Source of the DNA: Alicycliphilus sp. UBA6560
GTDB taxonomy: Bacteria; Pseudomonadota; Gammaproteobacteria; Burkholderiales; Burkholderiaceae_C
DNA: 64,000 bases
Direction of reading: 5' to 3'
Assembly: GCA_002434305.1 (NCBI GenBank)
Contig: DJJU01000006.1
Location: 310,001-374,000 of the forward strand
The notes beneath the pieces were generated by a model that saw only the letters and a list, made by a program, of their open reading frames with translations, did no database searches and was not told where the DNA came from. How positions within the stretch are numbered: the first letter of the stretch is position 1; every line of letters starts with the position of its first letter. Shown piece by piece: positions 21,097 to 29,477 of this stretch. Both the position numbers and the translations under genes were made by a program.

Positions 21097-23811
21097 TCAA
21101 TCGGCCAGGGCGCGGGTCACGACCTCGCGCACGTCGTTCGACAGGGCGGCGTGGCCGGAGACGCGGGCGATCGCCTCGCGCGCGGCGCCGCGGTAGGGCT
21201 CGGCCAGCTTGCTCCAGCGGTCCAGCGAGCGGGCCAGGCGCGCGGCGACCTGCGGGTTGATCGCGTCCAGCGCCAGCACCTGCTCGGCCCAGAAGGCGTA
21301 GCCGGCGCCGTCGGCGCGATGAAAGCCGCCTGGGTTGCCGTTGCAGTAGCTGAAGATCACGCTGCGCGCCCGGTTGGGGTTCTTCAGCGAGAAGTCCGGG
21401 TGCTGCATGAGCGCGCGCACGGCGGGCAGGGCGCCGCCAGCGCGGTCGGGCGTGGCCGCCTGCAGTGCGAACCATTTGTCGATGACCAGCGCGTCGTCCT
21501 TGAACAGCGCATGGAAGCGCTGCAGCGCCGGCGCCGCCAGCGCGTGGCCGCTGCTGACCAGGGCCGCCAGGGCGTTGAAGCGGTCGGTCATGTTGCCGGC
21601 CGACTTGAAGCGCTGATAGGCCTTGCCGGGCCAGACGGGATCGCCGCTGGCCTGCGAGGCCAGGCACAGCATGGACAGCGCCGCGCCGGCCAGCGCGCGG
21701 CGGCCGGCGGACAGCGGGTCGGGCCGGTAGGCGCCGGTGTCCTGGTGCGTCTCGAAGGCCCATTCCCAGTCGGCCTGCAGGGCGGTGGCCAGTTCCAGGC
21801 GCAGCGCCTCGCGCACGGCGTGCACGCGCTGCGGGTCGACGACTTCCAGCTGCTCGGCGATGTAGGCCTCGGACGGCAGGCTCAGCACCAGTTCCTTGAA
21901 GGCCGCGTCCAGCTGCGGGTGGCGCAGAACGCCCCGCAGCGCCTGCACGATGGCGGGCGGCAGCAGTTGTTGGTCAAAACCGGCTCCGGCGCCCGTCCCA
22001 TCTGCGCCAGCAGCTATTGCTTTGATAGCAACGCGTAGCAACAGGCGCTGGCCGGCCTCCCAGCGGTTGAACGGGTCGCTGTCGTGCGCGAGCAGCATCA
22101 GCAGGTCCTCGTCGCGGTACTCGCACTCCAGCACCACCGGCGCGCTGAACGCGCGCAGCAGCGAGGGCACGGGCGGCTGGGCGACGTTCACGAAGGTCAA
22201 TGTCTGCTGCGCCTCGTGCAGCACAATGGTGCGCTCGGTGCCCCCGGGCTGCTCCTCGCCCTGCAGCTGCAGGGGGAGGGCGGCACCTTGCGGGTCCAGC
22301 AGGCCCAGGGCCACCGGGATGACGAAGGGCTGCTTGTCCGGCTGGCCGGGCGTGGCCGGGCAGCTTTGCGACAGCTGCAGGGTGTAGGTCTGCGCGGCGG
22401 CGTCATAGTGACCCACGGCCTGCACGCGCGGCGTGCCGGCCTGGCTGTACCAGCGCTTGAACTGTTCCAGACGGTTGCTGAGCTCGCTGCCGGGGTTGGC
22501 GTCGGCCATGGCGGCCGCGAAGTCGTCGCAGGTCACGGCCTGGCCGTCGTGGCGCTCGAAGTACAGCTTCATGCCGCGCGCGAAGCCTTCGCGCCCGACC
22601 AGGTTGTGCTGCATGCGCACCACCTCGGCACCCTTTTCGTAGATGGTGACGGTGTAGAAGTTGTTGATCTCGACGTAGCTGTCCGGGCGCACCGGGTGGG
22701 CCATGGGGCCGGCGTCCTCGGGGAACTGCACGGTGCGCAGCACGCGCACGTCCTCGATGCGCTTGACGGCGCGCGCCGACGGGCTGCCGGCCATGTCCAT
22801 CGAGAACTCCTGGTCGCGGAAGACCGTCAGGCCTTCCTTGAGCGACAGCTGGAACCAGTCGCGGCAGGTGACGCGGTTGCCCGTCCAGTTGTGGAAGTAC
22901 TCGTGGCCCACCACCGACTCGATGTTGGCGAAGTCCACGTCCGTGGCCGTCGCCTGGCTGGCCAGCACGTACTTGGTGTTGAAGACGTTCAGGCCCTTGT
23001 TCTCCATCGCGCCCATGTTGAAGTCGCTGGTAGCGACGATCATGAAGCGCTCCAGATCGAGCGGCAGGTTGAAGCGAGCCTCGTCCCAGGCGATCGAAGC
23101 CATCAGCGAGTTCATGGCGTGCTCGGTCTTGCCCAGGTCGCCGGCGCGCACGTAGATCTGCAGCAGGTGCTCCTGGCCGCCGCGGCTGGTGATCTTTTGC
23201 TCGCGCGCCACCAGCTTGCCGGCCACCAGGGCGAACAGGTAGCTGGGCTTCTTGTGCGGGTCCACCCAGCGGGCGAAGTGGCGGCCGTCCTCCAGCTCGC
23301 CGTGCTCCACCAGGTTGCCGTTGGACAGCAGCACCGGGTAGTCGGCCCGGGGAGCGCGCAGCAGCACGCTGAACGTGGCCATCACGTCCGGACGGTCCAG
23401 GAAGTAGGTGATGCGCCGAAAGCCCTCGGCCTCGCATTGGGTGAAGAACGTGCCCTGGCTGACATACAGGCCCGACAGCTGCGTGTTCTTGGCCGGCTGG
23501 CAGGTGGTGAAGATCTCCAGCTCAAAGGGCTCGGGGCCTTCGGGCAGGTTCTCCAGCACCAGCTGGCCATCCTCGATCTTGAATGAGCTGCCGGCGCCGT
23601 TGACCTGCACGCGCGCCAGGTTCAGCTCCTCGCCATCCAGGCGCAGAGGCTGGGCCGGCACGTCGGGGTTGCGGCGCAGGCGCATGCGGTTGAGCACGCG
23701 GGTCTTGGCCGGGTCCAGGTCGAACGTGAGGTCCACCGTGTCGATCCAGTACGGCGGCGCGGCATAGTCCAGGCGCCGGATGGCGGTGGCTTGTCCTTCT
23801 CTCATCATCAT
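21097..23811 (-). CDS. pepN: Aminopeptidase N (M1 family)
   Basis: A zinc metallopeptidase of 904 residues that removes N-terminal residues from peptides in the cytosol. The M1 signatures are GAMENKGLN (residues 267-275), HEYFHNWTGNR (zinc ligands His303 and His307, catalytic Glu304) and the third ligand Glu326 in LSLKEGLT. The C-terminal helical domain of PepN is full length. Three consecutive ATGs (23811, 23808, 23805) are possible starts; the ribosome binding site is weak. Residues about 594-614 (KAIAAGADGTGAGAGFDQ) are encoded by an in-frame copy of the dispersed palindromic repeat in the helical domain. It is followed by fbp and preceded by prfB, all leftward. Confidence 0.95.
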   Translation of the reverse strand: MMMREGQATAIRRLDYAAPPYWIDTVDLTFDLDPAKTRVLNRMRLRRNPDVPAQPLRLDGEELNLARVQVNGAGSSFKIEDGQLVLENLPEGPEPFELEIFTTCQPAKNTQLSGLYVSQGTFFTQCEAEGFRRITYFLDRPDVMATFSVLLRAPRADYPVLLSNGNLVEHGELEDGRHFARWVDPHKKPSYLFALVAGKLVAREQKITSRGGQEHLLQIYVRAGDLGKTEHAMNSLMASIAWDEARFNLPLDLERFMIVATSDFNMGAMENKGLNVFNTKYVLASQATATDVDFANIESVVGHEYFHNWTGNRVTCRDWFQLSLKEGLTVFRDQEFSMDMAGSPSARAVKRIEDVRVLRTVQFPEDAGPMAHPVRPDSYVEINNFYTVTIYEKGAEVVRMQHNLVGREGFARGMKLYFERHDGQAVTCDDFAAAMADANPGSELSNRLEQFKRWYSQAGTPRVQAVGHYDAAAQTYTLQLSQSCPATPGQPDKQPFVIPVALGLLDPQGAALPLQLQGEEQPGGTERTIVLHEAQQTLTFVNVAQPPVPSLLRAFSAPVVLECEYRDEDLLMLLAHDSDPFNRWEAGQRLLLRVAIKAIAAGADGTGAGAGFDQQLLPPAIVQALRGVLRHPQLDAAFKELVLSLPSEAYIAEQLEVVDPQRVHAVREALRLELATALQADWEWAFETHQDTGAYRPDPLSAGRRALAGAALSMLCLASQASGDPVWPGKAYQRFKSAGNMTDRFNALAALVSSGHALAAPALQRFHALFKDDALVIDKWFALQAATPDRAGGALPAVRALMQHPDFSLKNPNRARSVIFSYCNGNPGGFHRADGAGYAFWAEQVLALDAINPQVAARLARSLDRWSKLAEPYRGAAREAIARVSGHAALSNDVREVVTRALAD
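21973..22030 (-). repeat. Short palindromic repeat, copy 5, translated inside pepN
   Basis: TGGTCAAAACCGGCTCCGGC at one end and CAGCTATTGCTTTGATAG at the other match copy 1 (TGGTCAAAACGGCCTCCAGC, CAGCTATTGTTTTGATAG) almost base for base; the centre is diverged. It is read without frameshift within pepN, in the same relative frame and orientation (ATA GCT GC...) as the dnaE2 copy. Confidence 0.8.
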
Positions 23812-23872
23812 GGCAATAGCTTTCAACCATGCCGCACCGCGCCACAGGGGGCGGGCTGGCGGCATGAAGGGG

Positions 23873-24977
23873 TTACAGGCCCTGCTTGAGGGAGGCTTCG
23901 ATGAACACGTCCAGGTCGCCGTCCAGCACCTTCTGCGTGGCGGAGACCTCGACGTTGGTGCGCAGGTCCTTGATGCGGCTGTTGTCCAGCACGTAGCTGC
24001 GGATCTGGTGGCCCCAGCCCACGTCGGTCTTGGTGTCCTCCAGCGCCTGCTGGGCCTGCATGCGCTTGCTCATCTCCAGCTCGTAAAGCTTTGAGCGCAG
24101 GCGCTGCCAGGCCACGTCGCGGTTGCTGTGCTGGCTGCGCCCGTCCTGACACTGCACGACGATGCCGGTGGGGATGTGCGTCAGGCGCACGGCCGAATCG
24201 GTCTTGTTGATGTGCTGGCCGCCCGCGCCGGAGGCGCGATAGGTGTCGGTGCGCACGTCGGCCGGGTTGATGTCGATCTCGATGGAGTCGTCGATCTCCG
24301 GGTAGACAAACAGCGATGCGAACGAGGTGTGGCGCCCGCCCGAGCTGTCGAACGGGCTCTTGCGCACCAGGCGGTGCACGCCGGTCTCGGTGCGCAGCAG
24401 GCCGTAGGCGTACTCACCCTCGATGTGGATGGTCGCGCCCTTGATGCCGGCGATGTCGCCGGGCGTTTCCTCGTCCACCGTGGCCTTGAAGCCCTTGCGC
24501 TCGGCGTACTTCAGGTACTGGCGCAGCAGCATGCCGGCCCAGTCGCAGGCCTCGGTGCCGCCGGCGCCGGCCTGGATGTCGATATAGCAGTTCAGCGGGT
24601 CGGCCTCGCGCCCGAACATGCGGCGGAATTCGAGCTCTTCGATCAGCGGCTGCAGCTTGGCCGTCTCGGCCTCGATGGTGGCCAGGCCGGCTTCATCGCC
24701 TTCCTCGCGGCTCATCTCATACAGCTCGCTGTTGTCGGCCAACTCCGCGGTGAGCTTTTGCAGCGTCAGCACCACGGCGTCGAGCGACTTCTTTTCCTTG
24801 CCCAGCTCCTGGGCCTTCTTCGGGTCGTTCCAGACGTCCGGGTCTTCCAGCGAGGCGTTTACCGTGCGCAGGCGTTCGTATTTGGCATCGTAGTCAAAGA
24901 TACCTCCGTAACTCTTGCGTGCGCTCGGTCAGGTCTTCGAGGGTGTTGCCGATCTGGTTGATGTGTTCTGCTTCCAT
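23873..24977 (-). CDS. prfB: Peptide chain release factor 2, with programmed +1 frameshift
   Basis: RF2 recognises UGA and UAA stops and triggers peptide release. Translation starts at 24977 (ATG GAA GCA GAA) and reads 27 codons to an in-frame TGA at 24896-24894. The context CGGAGG-TAT-CTT-TGA-C is the classic autoregulatory frameshift site, with an internal Shine-Dalgarno and a CTT slippery codon. After skipping one base the frame continues for 340 codons to 23873, giving 367 residues (E. coli RF2 has 365). The GGQ motif is in YRASGAGGQHINKTDS, and the stop-recognition SPF motif is in KSPFDSSGGR. A simple single-frame call would miss the first 67 residues or so. Confidence 0.96.
24890..24906 (-). 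promoter_or_regulatory. prfB programmed frameshift site
   Basis: On the minus strand it reads GGAGG-TAT-CTT-TGA-CTA. The Shine-Dalgarno-like GGAGG sits 3 bases before CTT, the ribosome slips on CTT and the UGA is bypassed when RF2 is scarce, so RF2 levels feed back on their own synthesis. The arrangement is identical to the E. coli site. Confidence 0.95.
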
Positions 24978-25065
24978 GGTGAATCCGTCCTGTGTGTGTT
25001 CTGCAAAGAAATAACAGGCGATTTTCTCATGGAGCCCGCGCCCCCCTCCGGGCAGGGGAAAGGCA

Positions 25066-25124
25066 CAAAAATGATAGCTGCCGGCGCTTGCCTGGCAAGC
25101 GCTGCGGGCCGATTTGGCTTAAAT
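25066..25124 (+). repeat. Short palindromic repeat, copy 6 (between the hydrolase and prfB)
   Basis: CAAAAATGATAGCTGCCGGC and GCTTGCCTGGCAAGCGCTGC, ending in GATTTGGCTTAAAT, where TTA is the stop codon (minus strand) of the alpha/beta hydrolase gene. The copy therefore begins exactly at the end of that gene. The rest of the 141-bp gap to prfB holds nothing recognisable. Confidence 0.85.
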
Positions 25125-26042
25125 CTGGGAGACGAAGTCCTCGATCAGCTTCGCCACCACCTGCGGCTGGTCGTGGTGCAGCATGTGGCCGGCGTCGTGC
25201 ACCGTGGCCGTGCGCACGTCGCGCACGTGCGTCAGGCGCTGGTGGTAGTCGGCCAGGGTGTACTTGTCCTTCCACCACTGGCCCAGGCTGTCGCCCTCGG
25301 CCTGCACGGACAGCACGGGCGCTTCGATGGCAGCGTACAGCGCCAGGGCCTCGTCCACGCGGAACAGGTGCGGGTTGACGATCTTGTGGGCGTCGTCGCC
25401 CAGGATGGCCCAGCGGCCGTCGGCGCCGGGCGCGGCCCATTCCCGCGCCAGCCAGGCGGCCTTGCCGGCGGGCAGGCGGGGGTTGGTCTTCATCAGGCGC
25501 TGAGCCACGCCGTTCGCGTCGTCGTAGGTTTTCAGGGCCAGCTCGCCGCGCTCGTGCTGGCGGATTTCCTCCATCCACTGGGCGTAGCGGCGCGGGGCCT
25601 GGTCTGGCCGGGTGGCGGGCAGGCCGAAGCCCTCGAGGTTGACCAGGCGGCGGATGCGCGCGGGCCGGATGCCGGCGTAGAACATGGCCACGTTGCCGCC
25701 CATGCTGTGGCCCACCAGGTCCACGGGCTGCTCGCCGGCGTAGTGGTCCAGCAGCTGGTCCAGGTCGGCCAGATAGTCGGCGAAGGCGTAGTGGTCGCAG
25801 GGCGCGGCCGGGCGGGTGTGGCCGAAGCCGCGCCAGTCGGGGGCGATGACCTGGCGGCCGGCGGCGAAGGCGTCGCTGAAGGCGTCGGCCACGAACTGCC
25901 AGGACGCGCCCACGTCCATCCAGCCGTGCACCAGCACCAGCGGCGGCTGGCCGGTCCGGGGCGCGCCCCACAGGCGTACGTGGTAGTCAAGGTGGCGGAT
26001 GCGCACGGTTTCGGTGCGCGCGGGGCGAAGAGGCTGGTACAT
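25119..26042 (-). CDS. Alpha/beta-fold hydrolase
   Basis: A 307-residue hydrolase. The oxyanion segment is LVLVHGWMDVGASWQ (about residues 35-49), the nucleophile elbow is GHSMGG with Ser113, an aspartate lies in the SVQAEGDSLG region (about 250), and the catalytic histidine is in VHDAGHMLHHDQP (about 282-294). This is the arrangement of serine hydrolases such as esterases, epoxide hydrolases (which would have Asp instead of Ser) and C-C bond hydrolases. The substrate cannot be predicted. It stands between prfB (downstream, same strand) and the divergent aldo/keto reductase. The stop codon lies in the flank of a palindromic repeat copy. Confidence 0.8.
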   Translation of the reverse strand: MYQPLRPARTETVRIRHLDYHVRLWGAPRTGQPPLVLVHGWMDVGASWQFVADAFSDAFAAGRQVIAPDWRGFGHTRPAAPCDHYAFADYLADLDQLLDHYAGEQPVDLVGHSMGGNVAMFYAGIRPARIRRLVNLEGFGLPATRPDQAPRRYAQWMEEIRQHERGELALKTYDDANGVAQRLMKTNPRLPAGKAAWLAREWAAPGADGRWAILGDDAHKIVNPHLFRVDEALALYAAIEAPVLSVQAEGDSLGQWWKDKYTLADYHQRLTHVRDVRTATVHDAGHMLHHDQPQVVAKLIEDFVSQI

Positions 26043-26171
26043 GGCGCCGGATTATTTGCGCTGGGCGGGCGGTGCCCAGTCGTGCCTGGGACAGAAAGGG
26101 CGCGGCGCGGCCTGCACGCCGGCGCGCGCGTCCGTACACTCGGGCGCTGTTTTTTTGCCGGAGCCTGCTGC

Positions 26172-27233
26172 ATGAATACCGTTCCCCTCGGCCACAGCGA
26201 TTTGCGGGTCACCTCCATCTGCCTGGGCACCATGACCTTCGGCGAGCAGGTGGACGAGCGCGATGCCCACGCCATCCTGGACCGGGCGCTGGAGCGCGGG
26301 GTGAACTTTCTGGACACGGCGGAGATGTACGCCGTGCCCGCGCGCGAGGCCACCTATGGCGCCACCGAGACCATCCTGGGCCGCTGGTTCGCCGCGCGTC
26401 CCGGCGCGCGTCAGCGCGTGGTGCTGGCCAGCAAGGTGGCCGGCCCCTCGCGCGGCATGCCGTGGATCCGGCAAGGGCAGGGCATGACGGCGGCCGACAT
26501 CGCCGCCTCGTGCGAGGCCAGCCTGCGCCGGCTGCAAACCGACGTGATCGACCTGTACCAGATCCACTGGCCCGAGCGGCACGTGCCGGCCTTCGGCCAG
26601 CTGTACTACGACCCGGCCAAGGAGACCAGCCAGACGCCCATCCATGAGCAGCTCGAAGCCCTGGCGCAACTGGTGCGCGCCGGCAAGGTGCGCCACATCG
26701 GCCTGTCCAACGAAACGCCCTGGGGTGTGCACGAGTTCGTGCGTCTGGCCGAGCAGCATGGCTTGCCGCGCGTGGTCTCGGTGCAAAACCCCTATGGGCT
26801 GCTCAACCGCAGCTGGGACAACGCCATGGACGAGAGCTGCCAGCGCCTGGGGGTGCCGCTGCTGGCGTATTCGCCGCTGGGCTTCGGCCTGCTGACGGGC
26901 AAGTACGACCAGCACGCGCCCGCCGACCCGGGTGCGCCGCAGGGCGCGCGCATCGCCCGCTACGAATCGGTGCGCAAGCAGCGCTGGGGCCGGCCGGAGG
27001 CGCTGGCCGCAGCCCGCCGCTACAACCAGCTGGCGCGCGACCATGGCCTGACACCCACGCAGCTGGCGCTGGCGTTTTGCTACCGCAGCTGGCGCGTGGC
27101 CAGCACCATCATCGGGGTAACCACGCTGGCCCAGCTGGACGAGAACCTGGACGCCTGGAGCGTGCAGCTGTCGCCCGAACTGCTGGCCGAGGTCGACGCC
27201 ATCCGCTGGCAGCTGCGCGACCCGGCGCAGTGA
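26172..27233 (+). CDS. Aldo/keto reductase, Tas family
   Basis: A 353-residue NADPH-dependent TIM-barrel oxidoreductase. The catalytic tetrad is visible: Asp48 and Tyr53 in FLDTAEMYAV, Lys88 in VLASKVAG and His132 in YQIHWPER. The sequence LGTMTFGEQ at the start and YSPLGFGLLTGKY near residue 235 are typical of the Tas/YajO subgroup. Tas of E. coli acts on small carbonyls, but the physiological substrate is unknown. The start at 26172 follows GGAGCCTGCTGC. It is divergent from the hydrolase gene across a 129-bp gap with no obvious regulatory palindrome. A palindromic repeat copy separates it from the YbaK gene. Confidence 0.87.
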   Translation: MNTVPLGHSDLRVTSICLGTMTFGEQVDERDAHAILDRALERGVNFLDTAEMYAVPAREATYGATETILGRWFAARPGARQRVVLASKVAGPSRGMPWIRQGQGMTAADIAASCEASLRRLQTDVIDLYQIHWPERHVPAFGQLYYDPAKETSQTPIHEQLEALAQLVRAGKVRHIGLSNETPWGVHEFVRLAEQHGLPRVVSVQNPYGLLNRSWDNAMDESCQRLGVPLLAYSPLGFGLLTGKYDQHAPADPGAPQGARIARYESVRKQRWGRPEALAAARRYNQLARDHGLTPTQLALAFCYRSWRVASTIIGVTTLAQLDENLDAWSVQLSPELLAEVDAIRWQLRDPAQ

Positions 27234-27243
27234 GAATGGGAAT

Positions 27244-27296
27244 GAAAAACGGCTCCAGCGCCCGCCAGACAAGCGCTGGCAGCTATCAAATTTGAA
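27244..27296 (-). repeat. Short palindromic repeat, copy 7 (after the aldo/keto reductase)
   Basis: GAAAAACGGCTCCAGCGCCC, then GCCAGACAAGCGCTGGCAGC and TATCAAATTTG. One arm has a changed base (CGCCCG for CGCTTG). It starts 10 bases after the upstream stop codon and ends 9 bases before the next ATG. Confidence 0.82.
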
Positions 27297-27304
27297 AAGT
27301 ATCC

Positions 27305-27805
27305 ATGGCGAAGAAGGACAAGTCCGCCCACGTCAGCGAGACGCCCGCCACGCAGCTGCTGCGCCAGCACGGCGTGGCGTTCACCGAGCACCCCTATGAC
27401 TACGTGGAGCACGGCGGCTCGGCCGAGTCGGCGCGCCAGCTGGGGCTGGATGAGCACATGGTGGTCAAGACGCTGGTCATGCAGGACCAGGACGCGCGCC
27501 CGCTGATCGTGCTGATGCACGGCGACCGCACGGTGTCCACCAAGAACCTGGCGCGCCAGATCGGCGCCAAGAGCGTGCAGCCGTGCACGCCCGAAGTGGC
27601 CCAGCGCCACAGCGGCTACCAGGTGGGTGGCACCTCGCCGTTCGGCACGCGCAAGGCCATGCAGGTGTTCATCGAAGAGAGCATCCTGGCGCTGCCGCGC
27701 ATCGCCATCAATGGCGGGCGGCGCGGCTTTCTGGTGCAGCTCGATCCGCAGGCCTGCGTGCAGCTGCTGGCTGCGCGGCCGGTGCAGTGCGCGCTGGCAC
27801 AATGA
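27305..27805 (+). CDS. ybaK: YbaK/EbsC-type aminoacyl-tRNA deacylase
   Basis: A 166-residue member of the YbaK/ProX family, which hydrolyses mischarged Cys-tRNA(Pro) to protect translation. The catalytic lysine position is in HMVVKTLVMQD (about residues 54-64), the GTSPFGTRKAMQVFIEES segment (about 110-127) carries the conserved G-x-x-P-F-G motif, and AINGGRRGFLV is also typical. Length fits the family. It lies just after a palindromic repeat copy and 34 bases before plsY; co-transcription with plsY is likely. Confidence 0.88.
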   Translation: MAKKDKSAHVSETPATQLLRQHGVAFTEHPYDYVEHGGSAESARQLGLDEHMVVKTLVMQDQDARPLIVLMHGDRTVSTKNLARQIGAKSVQPCTPEVAQRHSGYQVGGTSPFGTRKAMQVFIEESILALPRIAINGGRRGFLVQLDPQACVQLLAARPVQCALAQ

Positions 27806-27839
27806 CCCGCCGCTTTTTTCAGACCCAAGCTCCTCCACC

Positions 27840-28472
27840 GTGAATTCCATCCTCCTCACCCTGGCCGCCACCGTGGCCGCCTACCTGCTGGGCTCGCTGT
27901 CGTTTGCCGTCATCGTCAGCCGGCTGATGGGCCTGAACGATCCGCGCACCTATGGCAGCAAGAACCCCGGCGCCACCAACGTGCTGCGCTCGGGCAACAA
28001 GGCGGCGGCGGTGGTCACGCTGCTGTTCGACGCGCTCAAGGGCTGGCTGCCGGTGGTGCTGGTGCGCTGGTACGGCCAGCCGTATGGCCTGGAGGAGGGC
28101 ACCATGGCGCTGGTCGGCCTGGCCGCCTTCGTGGGCCATCTGTGGCCGGTGTTCTTCCGCTTCCAGGGCGGCAAGGGTGTGGCCACGGCCGCCGGCGTGC
28201 TGCTGGGCATCAGCGTCTGGCTGGGTCTGGCCACGCTGGCCACCTGGGTCATCATCGCGGCCTTCTTCCGCTACTCCTCGCTGGCCTCGCTGGTGGCGGC
28301 GGTGTTCGCGCCGTTCTTCTACGTGCTGGGCGCCGGCATGGCCTGGTACAGCGACGCGCGTGTGGGCCTGGCGATCGCCGTCATGTCCGGCCTGCTGGCC
28401 TGGCGGCACAAGGACAACATCGGCCGCCTGATCAAGGGCACGGAATCGCGCCTGGGTGCCAAGAAAAAATAG
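27840..28472 (+). CDS. plsY: Glycerol-3-phosphate acyltransferase PlsY
   Basis: A 210-residue polytopic membrane enzyme that acylates glycerol 3-phosphate from acyl-phosphate, the first step of phospholipid synthesis. The three cytosolic PlsY motifs are visible: GSKNPGATNVLRSGNKAAA (about residues 39-57), the FDALKG helix, FRFQGGKGVATAAGVLLG (about 107-124) and the C-terminal RHKDNIGRLIKGTE. Five membrane segments are predicted by eye. The start is GTG at 27840; no ATG fits the N-terminal hydrophobic helix. It ends 6 bases from the convergent degenerate HD-GYP gene. Confidence 0.94.
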   Translation: MNSILLTLAATVAAYLLGSLSFAVIVSRLMGLNDPRTYGSKNPGATNVLRSGNKAAAVVTLLFDALKGWLPVVLVRWYGQPYGLEEGTMALVGLAAFVGHLWPVFFRFQGGKGVATAAGVLLGISVWLGLATLATWVIIAAFFRYSSLASLVAAVFAPFFYVLGAGMAWYSDARVGLAIAVMSGLLAWRHKDNIGRLIKGTESRLGAKKK

Positions 28473-28478
28473 GTCGGC

Positions 28479-29477
28479 CTACAGCGTGTGGGTGCGCTGG
28501 GCCGCATACAGGCCCAGGCGCACCATGGTGCGGTGGTTCAGCTCCAGCGTGACGGCCGAGCGCGCCAGCGCCGCCTGGATGCGCGGGCCGCTGGCGCCCT
28601 GCGTCTGGTACAGCCGGGGCGCGGCCAGCGGCTCGCCGTGCGCGTCCAGCACGCTGGCCACCAAAGGGGCATTGGGGCGCTCGCTGCGGCGCAGCACCAC
28701 GGCGGCCTCGCCGTTGTCCAGGCGCACGAAGGTGCCGGGCGGGCACAGGCCCACGGTGCGCACCAGCGTGTGGCTGACCTCGTCGCGGCCGTTGCCTTCC
28801 TCGCCCACGATGGCGCGCACGGAGTCGGTGGCGCTGCGTCCGGCGCGCGACTTGCGCGGGCTGATCATGGCGGCGTAGCGGTCAATGGTGCCCAGCACGC
28901 GCGCCAGGCGCTGGGCCGGCGGCAGGCTGACCAGGGGCGTCTGCTCGGGCAGCGGCGCGTGGTGCAGCGCCACCACCTGCAGCCACAGCGCGTCGCCGAT
29001 GCCCAGGCGGCCCAGCAGCTCGCACCCCGCCTGGGGGTGCTGCGCCACGGCCTGCTGCTGCTCGGCCGTGAGGGGCTCGCGCTGCGCGGCCAGCTGGTCC
29101 TGCAGCGCCGTCATGCCGATGTTCATGGTGAAGGCGGCGCCCACCAGGCTGGCGCGCTCGTGCGCGGGCAGGGCCAGCTCGCCCGCCAGGATGTGGCACA
29201 GCGCAGCGCACACCAGCGCGTGCGAGCCGCTGTAGCCCACCGTGGAGGTGGTGGCCAGCTGGAACATCAGGTACAGCGCCGCGTCGATGTCGTGGGCCAC
29301 CAGGTCGGCTAGCCAGCGGTCGCACTGGCGCAGCTTGGCAGGCAGGCCCTGCACGTCGGCCGGGCGCGCCAGCAGCGTGCAGGCGAGCGCCTCCAGGTCG
29401 GACCACTGGCCCAGCAGGTCTTCGTACTCGCTGTCCGGCGGATCGCCGGCGCGGGGCTTAGTCGCGGAAGTTGTCAA
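28479..29477 (-). CDS. Degenerate HD-GYP-like protein (probably catalytically inactive)
   Basis: A 332-residue protein that aligns by eye with HD-GYP domains but lacks key residues. SGSHALV keeps the first histidine, but the HD pair is replaced (AAFTMNIGMTAL instead of LLHDIG), and the HHExxDGxGYP signature is reduced to VVALHHAPLPEQTPL with no GYP. QQQAVAQHPQAGCELLGRLG corresponds to the P-x-x-G-x-x-LL helix. Without the metal ligands it should bind rather than cleave, perhaps a cyclic-di-GMP or protein-protein signalling role. The 5' end overlaps the yajQ stop by 20 bases, and YajQ itself is a reported cyclic-di-GMP binder, so a shared function is plausible but inferred. Confidence 0.7.
   Translation of the reverse strand: MTTSATKPRAGDPPDSEYEDLLGQWSDLEALACTLLARPADVQGLPAKLRQCDRWLADLVAHDIDAALYLMFQLATTSTVGYSGSHALVCAALCHILAGELALPAHERASLVGAAFTMNIGMTALQDQLAAQREPLTAEQQQAVAQHPQAGCELLGRLGIGDALWLQVVALHHAPLPEQTPLVSLPPAQRLARVLGTIDRYAAMISPRKSRAGRSATDSVRAIVGEEGNGRDEVSHTLVRTVGLCPPGTFVRLDNGEAAVVLRRSERPNAPLVASVLDAHGEPLAAPRLYQTQGASGPRIQAALARSAVTLELNHRTMVRLGLYAAQRTHTL

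Noticed and set aside
24915..26171. An extension of the aldo/keto reductase frame by more than 400 codons
   Set aside because: It runs antisense through prfB and the hydrolase gene; the reductase family starts at 26172.
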